A stretch of DNA of 64,000 nt from Idiomarina tyrosinivorans (GTDB taxonomy: Bacteria > Pseudomonadota > Gammaproteobacteria > Enterobacterales > Alteromonadaceae). The notes beneath the pieces are model-generated. The model had not been told where the DNA came from. It made no database searches and worked only from the letters and a program-made list of their open reading frames with translations. Below, piece after piece: positions 9,489 through 18,102 of this stretch. Every line of letters starts with the position of its first letter. Positions within the stretch are counted from its first letter, which is position 1. The DNA lies in the NCBI RefSeq assembly GCF_003987475.1, contig NZ_PIQH01000004.1, positions 1 to 64,000 on the forward strand, in the 5' to 3' direction. The translations under genes were made by a program, and so were the position numbers.

Positions 9489-10532
9489 ATGACTTTCTTG
9501 AATCTCCATCGAATGGGGAGCCGAAGCGCCCAATGGCAATGGCTAGAGGACTTCGCTAACTGGTTGGAGGATGGCTTGGGTGTGCGCCATGGATTAGAAA
9601 TTATGGCTGCCATCGCCAGCGAGGTGGGGGCTAAACGTGAACAACAATTCTCCCATCATCTGCTGGTTGCTATCCGCCAGGGGCAGACATTAGCAACTGC
9701 AGCCGAATCTTGGTTAGCCAATGATTTACGTTGCTTACTGGCGATTGGCGAACAGCACGGTTGTTTAAAGGCTTTGTTAGCCGACTACGGCAGCCTGTAC
9801 CAGCAGCGTCAGCAGTGGCGCCGGCTATTCTGGCGCCAAGCAGCCTACCCACTGATGATTGCCTTCGCCGTAGCGGTAGCGATGAGTGGCTTTAGCGAGC
9901 GTATCTTACCGGCACTACAAAAGGGATTAACCCAGCCCGCAGAAGCTTGGGTGGTGGATTGGGCCAGTGCCATTGGTCACGGGCTATTTCAATTCGGTCC
10001 TGGGTTATTAACCGCCACCCTGATGGCGTTGTTTGCTTGGTGGCTATTGCGACCGCAATGGTTCGGTGAGTCACGTCAGCGCTTGGAAAAGTTGGGAATA
10101 GGGCGGGGTTATCGCCAGCAGGTTGGGGTAGAGCTGATTCAGCTTTTGGCGTTACTACTGCGTTATGGCTGCAGTTTGCGCGAGAGCGGACTGTTGCTGC
10201 GCCAGCATTTGCCAAATTACCACGGTTACCACTTAACGGTGATGGATGACAAGCTGCAAAGGGGCGTCACTGCTCTGCATCAAGTGTTCGCGCCAGAACT
10301 GTTAAACCACGCGCAACGCTTTCGCCTCGCGCAGCTCGGTCGAGGCACTGCGCAGCGCACCAGCGAGGTGTTATGGCGCAGTGCACTACGTGGTTTTGCG
10401 GATATTGAGCGGCAGCAACGACGGTTTCGAATTGTTTGCTTTACGCTGTTATACGGCTGGATTATTGGTGGCTTGCTATTGATGCTGCAGGCCGGAATGG
10501 CGGTGATGTACGAGATTTTTCAAACGTTATAA
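9489..10532 (+). CDS. pilR: Pilus platform inner-membrane protein (GspF/PilR family)
   Basis: A 347-residue polytopic protein of the GspF fold. It has two cytoplasmic helical bundles and three membrane segments: about 120-140 (PLMIAFAVAVAMSG), about 160-190 (LLTATLMALFAWWLL) and the C-terminus (FTLLYGWIIGGLLLMLQAGM). The platform protein binds the ATPase and guides pilins into the growing fibre. It starts 6 bp after the ATPase stop without a clear RBS, so coupling is likely. Matches R64 PilR by position and topology. Confidence 0.85.
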   Translation: MTFLNLHRMGSRSAQWQWLEDFANWLEDGLGVRHGLEIMAAIASEVGAKREQQFSHHLLVAIRQGQTLATAAESWLANDLRCLLAIGEQHGCLKALLADYGSLYQQRQQWRRLFWRQAAYPLMIAFAVAVAMSGFSERILPALQKGLTQPAEAWVVDWASAIGHGLFQFGPGLLTATLMALFAWWLLRPQWFGESRQRLEKLGIGRGYRQQVGVELIQLLALLLRYGCSLRESGLLLRQHLPNYHGYHLTVMDDKLQRGVTALHQVFAPELLNHAQRFRLAQLGRGTAQRTSEVLWRSALRGFADIERQQRRFRIVCFTLLYGWIIGGLLLMLQAGMAVMYEIFQTL

Positions 10533-10550
10533 CCCGCAAAGGAGGGTGCA

Positions 10551-10994
10551 ATGAAACGTCAGCAAAACGGCTTTACCTTTATCGAGGTGCTCGCGGTGCT
10601 CAGTATTATCGCCGTCGCGACAGTGGGAACGCTGGTGCTACGCGATTGGGCAATGGCCAACTCGCGGGTGTCGGAAGCGCGCCAATTGATTACCACGCTA
10701 CAATCCGGGGCGCAGTTATGGCGCCCGAACACCGGCATTTATACCGGCATTAACATGACGGAGTTGTCCAGTATTGGTGCGATCCCGGTAAGCTTGGCGG
10801 ATGGGGTAGAAAAAAATCCGTGGGGAGGAAATGTGACCATTGGGGTGGATGTAGCTGATTTAACAAGATATACAATCTCTTTAGAGAGTATACCTTCTGC
10901 TTCGGAAGGAGCGAGGTTAGTTAAAGAATATACAGAAACGGCATTCTCAACGAGTTTTTCTGGAAATACTTTTACCGCAACCTTTCAAGGCTAA
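10551..10994 (+). CDS. pilS: Major type IVb pilin (PilS family)
   Basis: A 147-residue prepilin. The leader MKRQQNG is cut before Phe8, giving a mature N-terminus FTFIEVLAVLSII with Glu at +5, followed by an N-terminal hydrophobic helix. The NPWGG motif at about 88-92 is typical of PilS-like type IVb pilins. There is no cysteine at all, so the usual C-terminal disulfide loop is missing. The strongest RBS of the locus (AAGGAGG, about 7 nt before the ATG) fits a major subunit. The 3' part (about 10861-10980) is near 37% GC by hand count against about 53% at the 5' end. No prepilin peptidase is encoded in the locus; a genomic PilD must act. Confidence 0.88.
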   Translation: MKRQQNGFTFIEVLAVLSIIAVATVGTLVLRDWAMANSRVSEARQLITTLQSGAQLWRPNTGIYTGINMTELSSIGAIPVSLADGVEKNPWGGNVTIGVDVADLTRYTISLESIPSASEGARLVKEYTETAFSTSFSGNTFTATFQG

Positions 10995-11000
10995 TCCAGA

Positions 11001-11405
11001 ATGCATCGGCAGCAAGGGTGGTTAATGCTGGATGCATTGTTGGCTATTACGCTACTTACGGCACTCATGGTAGCGGTATTCGCCGCGCACCAGCAGCTAC
11101 AAAAGTTGGATAACGTTGCACTTTGGCGCGCGAATTTGCTGCAACTGATCAGTGCCCAGCAACGCTACCGCTTGGCCTATTCGCAGTTTGCGGGCACAAC
11201 CCATGAATTAGTCAATGGCGGTTTCTGGCGAATCCGCTCGTGGCCGTTTCAGACATCGTGGCGTTTCGTTGCTGCAACCGACACCGTGCTGCTGCTAAGC
11301 ACCATTCCACTCAGCAACCGAGCACTATTGCTAAAGGGTATTAACTACAGCGTCAACAGTGACGGCTCGGTAGAAATCGCTGTCGCCATGGTGCCCGCGT
11401 TATGA
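11001..11405 (+). CDS. Pilin-like minor subunit with atypical leader
   Basis: A 134-residue protein that begins MHRQQG, then WLMLDALLAITLL. This is a prepilin leader with Trp at +1 and Asp rather than Glu at +5, followed by the N-terminal hydrophobic helix. The remainder is a short domain with no recognised family. It is probably a minor pilin or initiation pseudopilin: Glu5 normally pairs with the next subunit's N-terminus, so an Asp here may mark a tip or special position. It follows pilS by 6 bp and overlaps the next gene (ATGA at 11402-11405). Confidence 0.7.
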   Translation: MHRQQGWLMLDALLAITLLTALMVAVFAAHQQLQKLDNVALWRANLLQLISAQQRYRLAYSQFAGTTHELVNGGFWRIRSWPFQTSWRFVAATDTVLLLSTIPLSNRALLLKGINYSVNSDGSVEIAVAMVPAL

Positions 11406-12076
11406 ACGACCGTAATAAGGTTAACGGCCAAGGCATGGTAGAAACGCTTATTGTATTGCCCATTATGACGCTCGGTTGCGCGGCGGTGGTCCAGCTATTG
11501 CTGATTTTCTGGCAACAACAAACGGTGGCTATGGCGGCGCAATATGCATTGCGTGCAGGCTCGTTGAATCATGCAAGAACGGGGGTCATGAAAACCACCT
11601 TTGCGGCAGTCATGGCAGGGTTAAAACCGCAACTCGATGATCCGGATTCGTTGGTCGACATGAGTAAAGCGTTGCTACAGCAACGCTTACATCTTGCTAA
11701 AGCCGGCAAACTCGAGCGGTTATTACCGACCGCCAAACATTTTAAGCGATATGCCGAGCGGCGCTGGCTGCCGGGCGAGAGGCGCTGGGTGAAAGAGTTG
11801 GCCGTCGACCATCTGCAGGCGCGGGCGCGGCGCTATGCCGGTGCAGAACGCGAGTACTGGGAACAGGCGCACACAATAGCAATAACCGGGGTGTGGTGTA
11901 TGCCATTGGAGATTCCGCTGGCTGCAGAGCTACTAGTGAAAACCCAAAGCTGGTTTAGCGACAGCGATGCTCAGCGCTTTTGTCGGCTACGTGCGAAGTT
12001 GTTTTCGCAACCACTGTGGGCGCTACCATTCAGCGCCCAGCAAGTGTTAATGAGTGGCTTTCGGAATCAATCTTGA
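11402..12076 (+). CDS. TadE-like pilus protein
   Basis: A 224-residue protein with an N-terminal [14 protein letters not shown] segment and a long hydrophobic helix, then an [11 protein letters not shown] motif: this is the TadE/TadG-like signature normally seen in Tad (type IVc) pili. The C-terminal 150 residues are basic and of unknown fold, with two cysteines (about 170 and 190). It is the last gene of the pilus locus; its stop overlaps the folD stop by 10 bp in convergent orientation. Such a protein closing an R64-type locus is unusual. A tip or adhesin role is inference. Confidence 0.72.
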   Translation: MNDRNKVNGQGMVETLIVLPIMTLGCAAVVQLLLIFWQQQTVAMAAQYALRAGSLNHARTGVMKTTFAAVMAGLKPQLDDPDSLVDMSKALLQQRLHLAKAGKLERLLPTAKHFKRYAERRWLPGERRWVKELAVDHLQARARRYAGAEREYWEQAHTIAITGVWCMPLEIPLAAELLVKTQSWFSDSDAQRFCRLRAKLFSQPLWALPFSAQQVLMSGFRNQS

Positions 12077-12927
12077 TCGTGGTACTTTTCGCACGCTTCC
12101 AAGGTGTTTTCGATCAGACTCGCCACCGTCATCGGGCCAACCCCACCTGGTACAGGGGTAATATAACTTGCCCGTTCTGCAGCAGCCTTAAAGGCGACAT
12201 CACCAGTCAATTTGCCACTGTCCAAGCGATTCATCCCAACGTCGACAACGACCGCTCCGGGTTTAATCCATTCGCCTGGAATAAATTCGGATTTACCGAC
12301 GGCAACCACCAACACGTCGGCTTGCTCAACATGATGCCGAAGGTTTTCGGTAAAACGATGACATACGGTGGTAGTGGCGCCCGCTAATAACAGTTCTAAA
12401 CTCATCGGCCGACCGACAATATTGGATGCGCCAACCACCACGGCATGCAATCCGTGGAGGTCTAACGGAATAGACTCAAACAACGAAATAATGCCTTTAG
12501 GAGTGCACGGGCGCAGGGCAGGAATGCGCTGCGCTAAACGGCCCACATTATATGGATGGAAGCCATCGACATCTTTATCGGGGCGGATGCGTTCCAAAAT
12601 TGCGGTCGCATCTAAACCCTCGGGTAACGGCAATTGGACTAAAATACCATCGACGCTGGCGTCGTTATTCAATTCATCGATTAGCTGTTCAAGCGTTTGT
12701 TGGGTGGTATTTGCCGGTAAGTCGTAAGAGCGAGAAGTAAAGCCGACTTCTTCGCAGGCTTTGCGCTTGTTACCGACATATATTTGCGAAGCGGAATCGG
12801 AACCGACCAGTACAACAGCAAGCCCGGGGGCTCTTTTACCTGCGTCGACACGTGCTTGCACACGTTGTTTTACTTGGTCACGAATGGCCTGAGAGAGTGC
12901 TTTGCCATCAATCAATTGTGCTGACAT
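12067..12927 (-). CDS. folD: Bifunctional methylene-THF dehydrogenase/cyclohydrolase
   Basis: Interconverts 5,10-methylene- and 10-formyl-tetrahydrofolate with NADP. The 286-residue product has [13 protein letters not shown] with the catalytic lysine, [12 protein letters not shown], the nucleotide-binding [13 protein letters not shown] and the C-terminal [14 protein letters not shown] signature. The start [11 protein letters not shown] at 12927 matches the family; an in-frame ATG at 12951 would add eight unconserved residues. Convergent with the pilus locus. Confidence 0.97.
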   Translation of the reverse strand: MSAQLIDGKALSQAIRDQVKQRVQARVDAGKRAPGLAVVLVGSDSASQIYVGNKRKACEEVGFTSRSYDLPANTTQQTLEQLIDELNNDASVDGILVQLPLPEGLDATAILERIRPDKDVDGFHPYNVGRLAQRIPALRPCTPKGIISLFESIPLDLHGLHAVVVGASNIVGRPMSLELLLAGATTTVCHRFTENLRHHVEQADVLVVAVGKSEFIPGEWIKPGAVVVDVGMNRLDSGKLTGDVAFKAAAERASYITPVPGGVGPMTVASLIENTLEACEKYHDQD

Positions 12928-13095
12928 TTTGGGTATCAATCCTGACTTCATCGGTGGAAGTGAAAAACACGAATAAGGATCGCGTTAACAGGGCTAACAG
13001 TCTAGCTTTTTTTGTGGGTGTTTGTCACTGGATGATGGAATTTAGCCCAGTTTGTCGCAAAAATGAGCAAACACGCCTTTTTGCAAAAAAAAGGT

Positions 13096-13124
13096 TTGAC
13101 GATCACCAAGGCAAACGGTAATAT
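13096..13124 (+). promoter_or_regulatory. Promoter of the tRNA cluster
   Basis: TTGACG (13096-13101), 17-bp spacer, TAATAT (13119-13124), about 65 bp upstream of the first tRNA. The 12928-13095 stretch before it shows no gene; it must hold the folD promoter on the minus strand, which I did not pin down. Confidence 0.65.
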
Positions 13125-13189
13125 TCGCCCCCGTTGTCAGGCGGCAGCATATTGTTTGAATCCGCCAACGACACGGCTTTCAGGGATGT

Positions 13190-13266
13190 CGGCGAGTAGC
13201 GCAGTTTGGTAGCGCACTTGGTTTGGGTCCAAGGGGTCGCTGGTTCGAATCCAGTCTCGCCGACCA
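13190..13266 (+). tRNA. tRNA-Pro (TGG), copy 1
   Basis: 77 nt with encoded CCA. The acceptor stem CGGCGAG/CTCGCCG pairs fully. The anticodon loop TTTGGGT reads TGG (Pro). The T-arm contains GGTTCGAATCC. First gene of the cluster and identical to the copy at 13512-13588. Confidence 0.97.
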
Positions 13267-13295
13267 CTTCCTGAGTACGCTGTTGAGGTTCGATT

Positions 13296-13372
<77 letters not shown>

Positions 13373-13406
13373 GTTAAACGCGCCTTACAAGTAAAAGTCT
13401 ATCAGT

Positions 13407-13483
13407 GGTGGGTGTAGCTCAGTTGGTAGAGCCCCGGATTGTGATTCCGGTTGTCGTGGGTTCAAGTCCCATCATCCACCCCA
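13407..13483 (+). tRNA. tRNA-His (GTG)
   Basis: 77 nt including the extra 5' G (13407) that faces C73, the His identity pair. Acceptor GTGGGTG/CATCCAC, anticodon stem CCGGA/TCCGG with loop TTGTGAT, giving GTG; CCA encoded. Confidence 0.97.
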
Positions 13484-13511
13484 TCTTTTCTTCAGAAGTC
13501 ATTCCTAGTTT

Positions 13512-13588
13512 CGGCGAGTAGCGCAGTTTGGTAGCGCACTTGGTTTGGGTCCAAGGGGTCGCTGGTTCGAATCCAGTCTCGCCGACCA
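13512..13588 (+). tRNA. tRNA-Pro (TGG), copy 2
   Basis: 77 nt, base-for-base identical to copy 1 at 13190-13266. The two copies bracket tRNA-Arg and tRNA-His as a direct repeat about 320 bp apart. Confidence 0.97.
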
Positions 13589-13674
13589 TTACACATCAGT
13601 TTACCCGCTTTACTGCAAGAATTGGCGGTTTTCTGCTACATTAACCAATAGTTTTAGTGGTTAAGGAGGCACGC

Positions 13675-13896
13675 ATGAGCTTATCAAAAGCACTGAAGAA
13701 TCCTGCGGATGTATATGCTAACCCCGATGCCGTATTAAAAGACGCCAATCTGACCGATGCCGAAAAAATTCAGGTATTGGAACAGTGGCGTTTGGATGCA
13801 GTTGAAGCGGAAGTGGCCGATAGCGAGAATATGGCCGGAGGTCCGCCCGACCAACTCCCGGCGATCCTTGATGCACTCCGAAAACTTGGCGGTTAG
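13675..13896 (+). CDS. Small conserved hypothetical protein
   Basis: A 73-residue acidic, soluble, mostly helical protein with no membrane segment. The opening MSLSKALKNPADVYANPD and the middle NLTDAEKIQVLEQW resemble a small uncharacterised family widespread in proteobacteria, as far as I recall. A strong AAGGAGG 5 nt before the ATG at 13675 fixes the start (an upstream in-frame start at 13657 lacks one). Its stop overlaps the convergent DUF1415 gene by 4 bp. Function unknown. Confidence 0.82.
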   Translation: MSLSKALKNPADVYANPDAVLKDANLTDAEKIQVLEQWRLDAVEAEVADSENMAGGPPDQLPAILDALRKLGG

Positions 13897-14441
13897 TCGG
13901 TTTTATAGTTTTTAAGGGCGCGGGCACAGTGCTCGGCGCCCAGTTGTTGCATCTTTTCGATGTTACGTTCCGGGATCCGCTCTGGGTGCCGATAGGTTGC
14001 TAATGCCTCAGTCAGTGATTGTTCCCGCAATAGATGAAACATCGGATAGGGCGAGCGATTAGTGAAGTGGCTTGGATCATCTTCCTCGGTATCGGCGAAG
14101 AGATACTCCGGGTGAAAGGTTGCAAGCTGAAATTGGCCACGCCAGCCACCGAGGTCTAAGACTTGTTCGAATTGCTCCACCACGCCTAAATACTGTTCGA
14201 AATCGTCGAGCTCTGGGGCAATGTAAAGCGCGGTTTCGATGGCGGGGTGTTCGGCTAAAAATAGCAGCCAATCGATGAATTGGCTCAGCCAGTCATTACT
14301 TTCTGTGCTAACGACGCTAAAACTCACACGTCCCGCCACTAGCGGTTGCTTGGCAAACGGGCACAAATTGTGGCCGATAACCCAATCTTCCAGCCAGCGT
14401 CGACAAGCCAACTCAATTTTCGCGGTAGCCACTGCAGTCAT
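13893..14441 (-). CDS. DUF1415 family protein
   Basis: A 182-residue cytoplasmic protein with the DUF1415 hallmarks: an N-terminal RRWLEDWVIGHNLCPFAK segment, and FHPEYLFADTEEDDPSHFTN followed by RSPYPMFHLLRE. The conserved His/Asp/Cys pattern suggests metal or ligand binding, but no activity is established for the family. Convergent with the 73-residue gene; its upstream side (14442-14550) faces the tig promoter region. Confidence 0.9.
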   Translation of the reverse strand: MTAVATAKIELACRRWLEDWVIGHNLCPFAKQPLVAGRVSFSVVSTESNDWLSQFIDWLLFLAEHPAIETALYIAPELDDFEQYLGVVEQFEQVLDLGGWRGQFQLATFHPEYLFADTEEDDPSHFTNRSPYPMFHLLREQSLTEALATYRHPERIPERNIEKMQQLGAEHCARALKNYKTD

Positions 14442-14552
14442 AGTGATTCCTTTGCCCCTCTCTTACAGTCGATTATTGTGCCATAAAGCGCCGTCTGAAT
14501 GCGGAAAAATGCTGAGCAAATCGGCGCTGGCGGAAAAAGTTTGGGCTGTCTC

Positions 14553-14581
14553 TCGACTCTCAGCGACCGCCTCGCTATAAT
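14553..14581 (+). promoter_or_regulatory. Promoter for tig
   Basis: TCGACT (14553-14558), 17-bp spacer, perfect TATAAT (14576-14581), 82 bp before the tig start. Confidence 0.6.
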
Positions 14582-14662
14582 GCGTCGTCATTTTTTAGGC
14601 TAAACGTCGTCGCGGCCTACGATGGCGCGACTGAGATTGATCGAAACCGAGGTAACTAAGCA

Positions 14663-15964
14663 ATGCAGGTTTCTGTAGAGACTACACAAGGTCTGGAACG
14701 TCGTATGACGATCACTGTTCCAGCAGACACAATTGATAGCGAAGTCAAACGTTTACTGAAAGACGAGTATCGTAACCGTCGCGTGAATGGCTTCCGCAAA
14801 GGCAAAGTGCCTCCGCATGTACTGCAGAAGCTTTTCGGCCGCGAAGCACGTTCTCGCGCAGCGTCTGGATTGATGCAAAGCAAGTACTTTGAAGCGGTAA
14901 TGCAGGAAAAGTTAAACCCTGCTGGCGCGCCAAGCATTGAGCCTGAAGTTAACGAAGCAGGTAAAGATTTAACGTTTACTGCGACTTTCGAAGTGTACCC
15001 AGACGTCACGTTGAAAGACTTGAGCAAAGTGACTGTTGAGAAGCCCGCCGTGGAAGTGACCGACAAAGATGTCGACAACATGCTTGAAACGTTGCGCAAA
15101 CAGCACGCAGACTGGAAAGAAGTTAAGCGTAAGTCGAAGAAAGGCGATCGCGTAACGATGAACTTCGTTGGCTCTATCGACGGTGAAGAATTCGAAGGCG
15201 GAAAAGCCAACGACTTCGCTTTAGAGCTGGGTGAAGGCCGTATGATTCCAGGTTTTGAAGACCAAGTGATTGGTATCAAAACGGGCGAAGAGAAGACCAT
15301 TGAAGTCACCTTCCCAGAAGACTATCACGCGGAAAACTTGAAAGGTAAAGCGGCACAGTTCGTGATTACGGCGAACAAGGTTGAAGAGCGCAAGTTGCCA
15401 GAAATGGACGAGGAGTTCGTGGCCATGTTCGGTGTGAAAGACGGCGGTGTTGACGCGTTGAAAGCAGAAGTTCGCAAAAATATGGAACGCGAACTGAAAA
15501 ACGCGGTTAAGAGCAAAGTTAAAGAACAAGTGCTGAAAGGCTTGGTAGAAACTAACGACGTTGAATTACCGAAAGCGATGGTTGAGCAAGAAATTGATCA
15601 ACTTCGTCGTCAGGCTATGCAGCGTTTTGGTGGCAACCAGCAAGGTATGCCAGAGCTTCCTGCTGAGTTGTTCGAAGATCAAGCAAAAGAGCGCGTTAAA
15701 GTCGGTTTGTTGTTGGGCGAAGTGATTCGTAGCAATGAATTGAAAGCAGATGATCAAAAAGTCGATGAGATCATTGCAACTGCGGCTTCAGCTTATGAAG
15801 ATCCGCAAGAAGTGATCGACTACTACAAGTCAAACGAAGAAACCATGCAGCAAGTGCGTAACGTAGCGCTTGAAGAGCAAGCGGTTGATTTGATTTTGAA
15901 AGAAGCAAAAGTGAAAGAGAAAAAAGCTTCTTTTGACGACATCATGAACCCGCAACAACAGTAA
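14663..15964 (+). CDS. tig: Trigger factor
   Basis: Ribosome-bound chaperone and peptidyl-prolyl isomerase that meets nascent chains at the exit tunnel. The 433-residue protein has the ribosome-binding loop [12 protein letters not shown] at about 43-54, the FKBP-type domain at about 150-245 ([17 protein letters not shown] through [11 protein letters not shown]) and a helical C-terminal chaperone region. GAGGT lies 11 nt upstream of the ATG. First gene of the tig-clpP-clpX-lon series, separated from clpP by a strong terminator. Confidence 0.98.
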   Translation: MQVSVETTQGLERRMTITVPADTIDSEVKRLLKDEYRNRRVNGFRKGKVPPHVLQKLFGREARSRAASGLMQSKYFEAVMQEKLNPAGAPSIEPEVNEAGKDLTFTATFEVYPDVTLKDLSKVTVEKPAVEVTDKDVDNMLETLRKQHADWKEVKRKSKKGDRVTMNFVGSIDGEEFEGGKANDFALELGEGRMIPGFEDQVIGIKTGEEKTIEVTFPEDYHAENLKGKAAQFVITANKVEERKLPEMDEEFVAMFGVKDGGVDALKAEVRKNMERELKNAVKSKVKEQVLKGLVETNDVELPKAMVEQEIDQLRRQAMQRFGGNQQGMPELPAELFEDQAKERVKVGLLLGEVIRSNELKADDQKVDEIIATAASAYEDPQEVIDYYKSNEETMQQVRNVALEEQAVDLILKEAKVKEKKASFDDIMNPQQQ

Positions 15965-15970
15965 TAATCG

Positions 15971-16000
15971 TTGACGGGGTCGCTCGCGACTTGGTTTAAT
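15971..16000 (+). promoter_or_regulatory. Promoter for clpP overlapping the tig terminator
   Basis: TTGACG (15971-15976), 18-bp spacer, TTTAAT (15995-16000). The predicted transcription start (about 16007) lies inside the 5' arm of the tig terminator, so RNA made from here cannot form the full hairpin. Confidence 0.55.
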
Positions 16001-16033
16001 GGCTCGTATGTTCGCATGCGAGCCATTTTTATT
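16001..16033 (+). terminator. Terminator after tig
   Basis: Ten-base stem (16001-16010 with 16015-16024, one G-T pair), TTCG tetraloop, then a T-rich tail. Confidence 0.9.
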
Positions 16034-16050
16034 TCAGGAGTTAGTCATAA

Positions 16051-16671
16051 ATGAGTGAGATGAATCACGACCCGATCGCACAATTAGTTCCGATGGTTGT
16101 CGAGCAGACATCTAAGGGCGAACGTTCATACGACATTTATTCGCGCCTTCTAAAAGAGCGCGTGATTTTCTGCTGTGGTCAGGTTGAAGACCACATGGCG
16201 AACTTGATCGTCGCGCAGTTATTATTTTTAGAGTCGGATAATCCTGACAAAGACATCTACTTGTATATCAACTCCCCTGGCGGTGTGGTCACTGCAGGTA
16301 TGGCAATTTACGACACCATGCGCTTTATCAAACCGGACGTCAGTACCGTGTGCATGGGGCAAGCGGCAAGCATGGGTGCGTTCCTATTAGCGGGTGGCGC
16401 GAAGGGTAAACGTTATTGCTTACCGAATTCGCGAGTGATGATTCACCAACCACTCGGCGGCTTCCAAGGGCAAGCGTCTGACTTCGAGATCCACGCGAAG
16501 CAAATCTTGGATCTGAAAGAGCGCTTGAACCGTATGTTAGCTGAGAACACTGGCCAAGATTATGAGAAAGTGGCGAAAGACACTGACCGAGACCATTTCT
16601 TAGCCGCTGAAGAAGCAGTCGAGTATGGTTTGGTTGACGGTATTCTGTCACAACGCGGTGAAGAAGCCTAA
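16051..16671 (+). CDS. clpP: ATP-dependent Clp protease proteolytic subunit
   Basis: Serine protease chamber that works with ClpX or ClpA. The 206-residue protein has Ser107 in [11 protein letters not shown], the histidine in [11 protein letters not shown] and the aspartate in the KDTDRDHF segment. The N-terminus includes a short propeptide-like stretch before VPMVVEQT, as in E. coli. CAGGAG precedes the ATG at 16051. clpX follows 26 bp later. Confidence 0.98.
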   Translation: MSEMNHDPIAQLVPMVVEQTSKGERSYDIYSRLLKERVIFCCGQVEDHMANLIVAQLLFLESDNPDKDIYLYINSPGGVVTAGMAIYDTMRFIKPDVSTVCMGQAASMGAFLLAGGAKGKRYCLPNSRVMIHQPLGGFQGQASDFEIHAKQILDLKERLNRMLAENTGQDYEKVAKDTDRDHFLAAEEAVEYGLVDGILSQRGEEA

Positions 16672-16697
16672 GCGCTACGGTAGGCGAGGAGAAAGTC

Positions 16698-17987
16698 ATG
16701 ACAGATAAAACCCAAGGTGAAGGTGATAAACCGTTGTACTGCACCTTTTGTGGTAAAAGTCAGCATGAAGTGAAAAAACTGATTGCCGGCCCGTCGGTAT
16801 TCATTTGTGACGAATGCGTTGAGCTCTGTAACGATATTCTGGAAGAAGAAATTCAGGATATCGCTCCAAAAGCGGGTGAAGATGCGTTACCGGTTCCGCA
16901 AGAAATTCGTCGCCATTTAGATGATTACGTTATTGGTCAAGACCGTGCGAAAAAGGTGTTGGCAGTAGCGGTATATAATCACTATAAACGTCTGCGCAAT
17001 GCCCAGAAGCAAGGCAAAGATGATGTCGAACTCGGTAAAAGTAACATTTTGCTCATTGGTCCTACTGGGTCGGGTAAAACCTTCCTGGCTGAGACCATGG
17101 CACGATATCTGGATGTGCCGTTCACTATGGCGGATGCCACTACGTTAACCGAAGCGGGTTACGTTGGCGAGGATGTTGAAAACATCATCCAGAAACTGTT
17201 GCAAAAGTGCGACTACGACGTTGAAAAAGCGCAGCGCGGTATCGTCTATATTGATGAGATCGATAAAATCTCACGCAAATCGGACAACCCATCAATCACT
17301 CGGGATGTGAGTGGTGAAGGGGTTCAGCAAGCGTTATTGAAACTGATTGAAGGCACCATCGCCTCGGTTCCACCACAAGGTGGGCGGAAGCATCCGCAGC
17401 AAGAGTTTTTACAAGTCGACACTTCGAAAATCCTGTTCATTTGCGGCGGCGCATTCGCGGGTTTAGAGAAAGTGATCGAGCAGCGCTTGGCAACCGGAAC
17501 CGGTATTGGCTTTGGCGCTGAAGTGAAGAGTAAAAATCAGCAACAGTCCAGCGATGTGATTCGTCAAGTCGAGCCAGAAGATTTGGTGCGCTATGGCTTG
17601 ATTCCAGAATTCATCGGTCGTCTGCCGGTGGTTGCGACGTTAGATGAGCTGGATGAGGACGCCTTAGTACAGATTCTACGCGAACCGAAGAACGCGTTAA
17701 CTAAGCAATATGCAGCGTTATTCGAAATGGAAGATGTTGAATTGGAGTTCCGTGAAGACGCGTTGCGCGCCATTGCGCAGAAAGCCATGCAGCGTAAAAC
17801 CGGTGCTCGGGGTTTACGTTCAATCGTAGAAGCTGTGTTGCTAGGCACTATGTACGATCTGCCTTCTATCGAAGGGGTATCGAAAGTGGTTGTCGATGAT
17901 GCCGTCATTCGTGGTGAATCGGAACCACTGCTGGTGTATGAAAATTCGCAGGATAAAAATACCGAAAAACAAGCGTCGGGAGAGTGA
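16698..17987 (+). CDS. clpX: ClpX unfoldase
   Basis: AAA+ ATPase that recognises tagged proteins and feeds them to ClpP. The 429-residue protein has the N-terminal zinc-binding domain (CTFCGKS and CDECVELC), Walker A GPTGSGKT, Walker [11 protein letters not shown], the pore-loop GYVGEDVE, the IGF-type loop for ClpP docking (GIGFGAEV) and sensor-2 GARGLRS. GAGGAG lies 8 nt before the ATG. Ends in a strong terminator before lon. Confidence 0.98.
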   Translation: MTDKTQGEGDKPLYCTFCGKSQHEVKKLIAGPSVFICDECVELCNDILEEEIQDIAPKAGEDALPVPQEIRRHLDDYVIGQDRAKKVLAVAVYNHYKRLRNAQKQGKDDVELGKSNILLIGPTGSGKTFLAETMARYLDVPFTMADATTLTEAGYVGEDVENIIQKLLQKCDYDVEKAQRGIVYIDEIDKISRKSDNPSITRDVSGEGVQQALLKLIEGTIASVPPQGGRKHPQQEFLQVDTSKILFICGGAFAGLEKVIEQRLATGTGIGFGAEVKSKNQQQSSDVIRQVEPEDLVRYGLIPEFIGRLPVVATLDELDEDALVQILREPKNALTKQYAALFEMEDVELEFREDALRAIAQKAMQRKTGARGLRSIVEAVLLGTMYDLPSIEGVSKVVVDDAVIRGESEPLLVYENSQDKNTEKQASGE

Positions 17988-18008
17988 CGTTTGTGCGAAA
18001 AATGTGCA

Positions 18009-18034
18009 AAAAGGGCCTGTTTGGCCCTTTTTTT
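18009..18034 (+). terminator. Terminator after clpX
   Basis: Stem AAGGGCC (18011-18017) with GGCCCTT (18023-18029), 5-nt loop, then a run of seven Ts. Confidence 0.92.
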
Positions 18035-18043
18035 ATGTTTTTG

Positions 18044-18071
18044 ATTGAACTTTACGACAATGACCGCATAT
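18044..18071 (+). promoter_or_regulatory. Sigma-32-like promoter for lon
   Basis: ATTGAAC (18044-18050), 13-bp spacer, CCGCATAT (18064-18071), against the E. coli consensus CTTGAAA and CCCCATNT. It lies 32 bp upstream of the lon start, just after the clpX terminator. Confidence 0.7.
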
Positions 18072-18102
18072 TAAAAGAATAAACTTGGGTCAGGAGAAAC
18101 AT

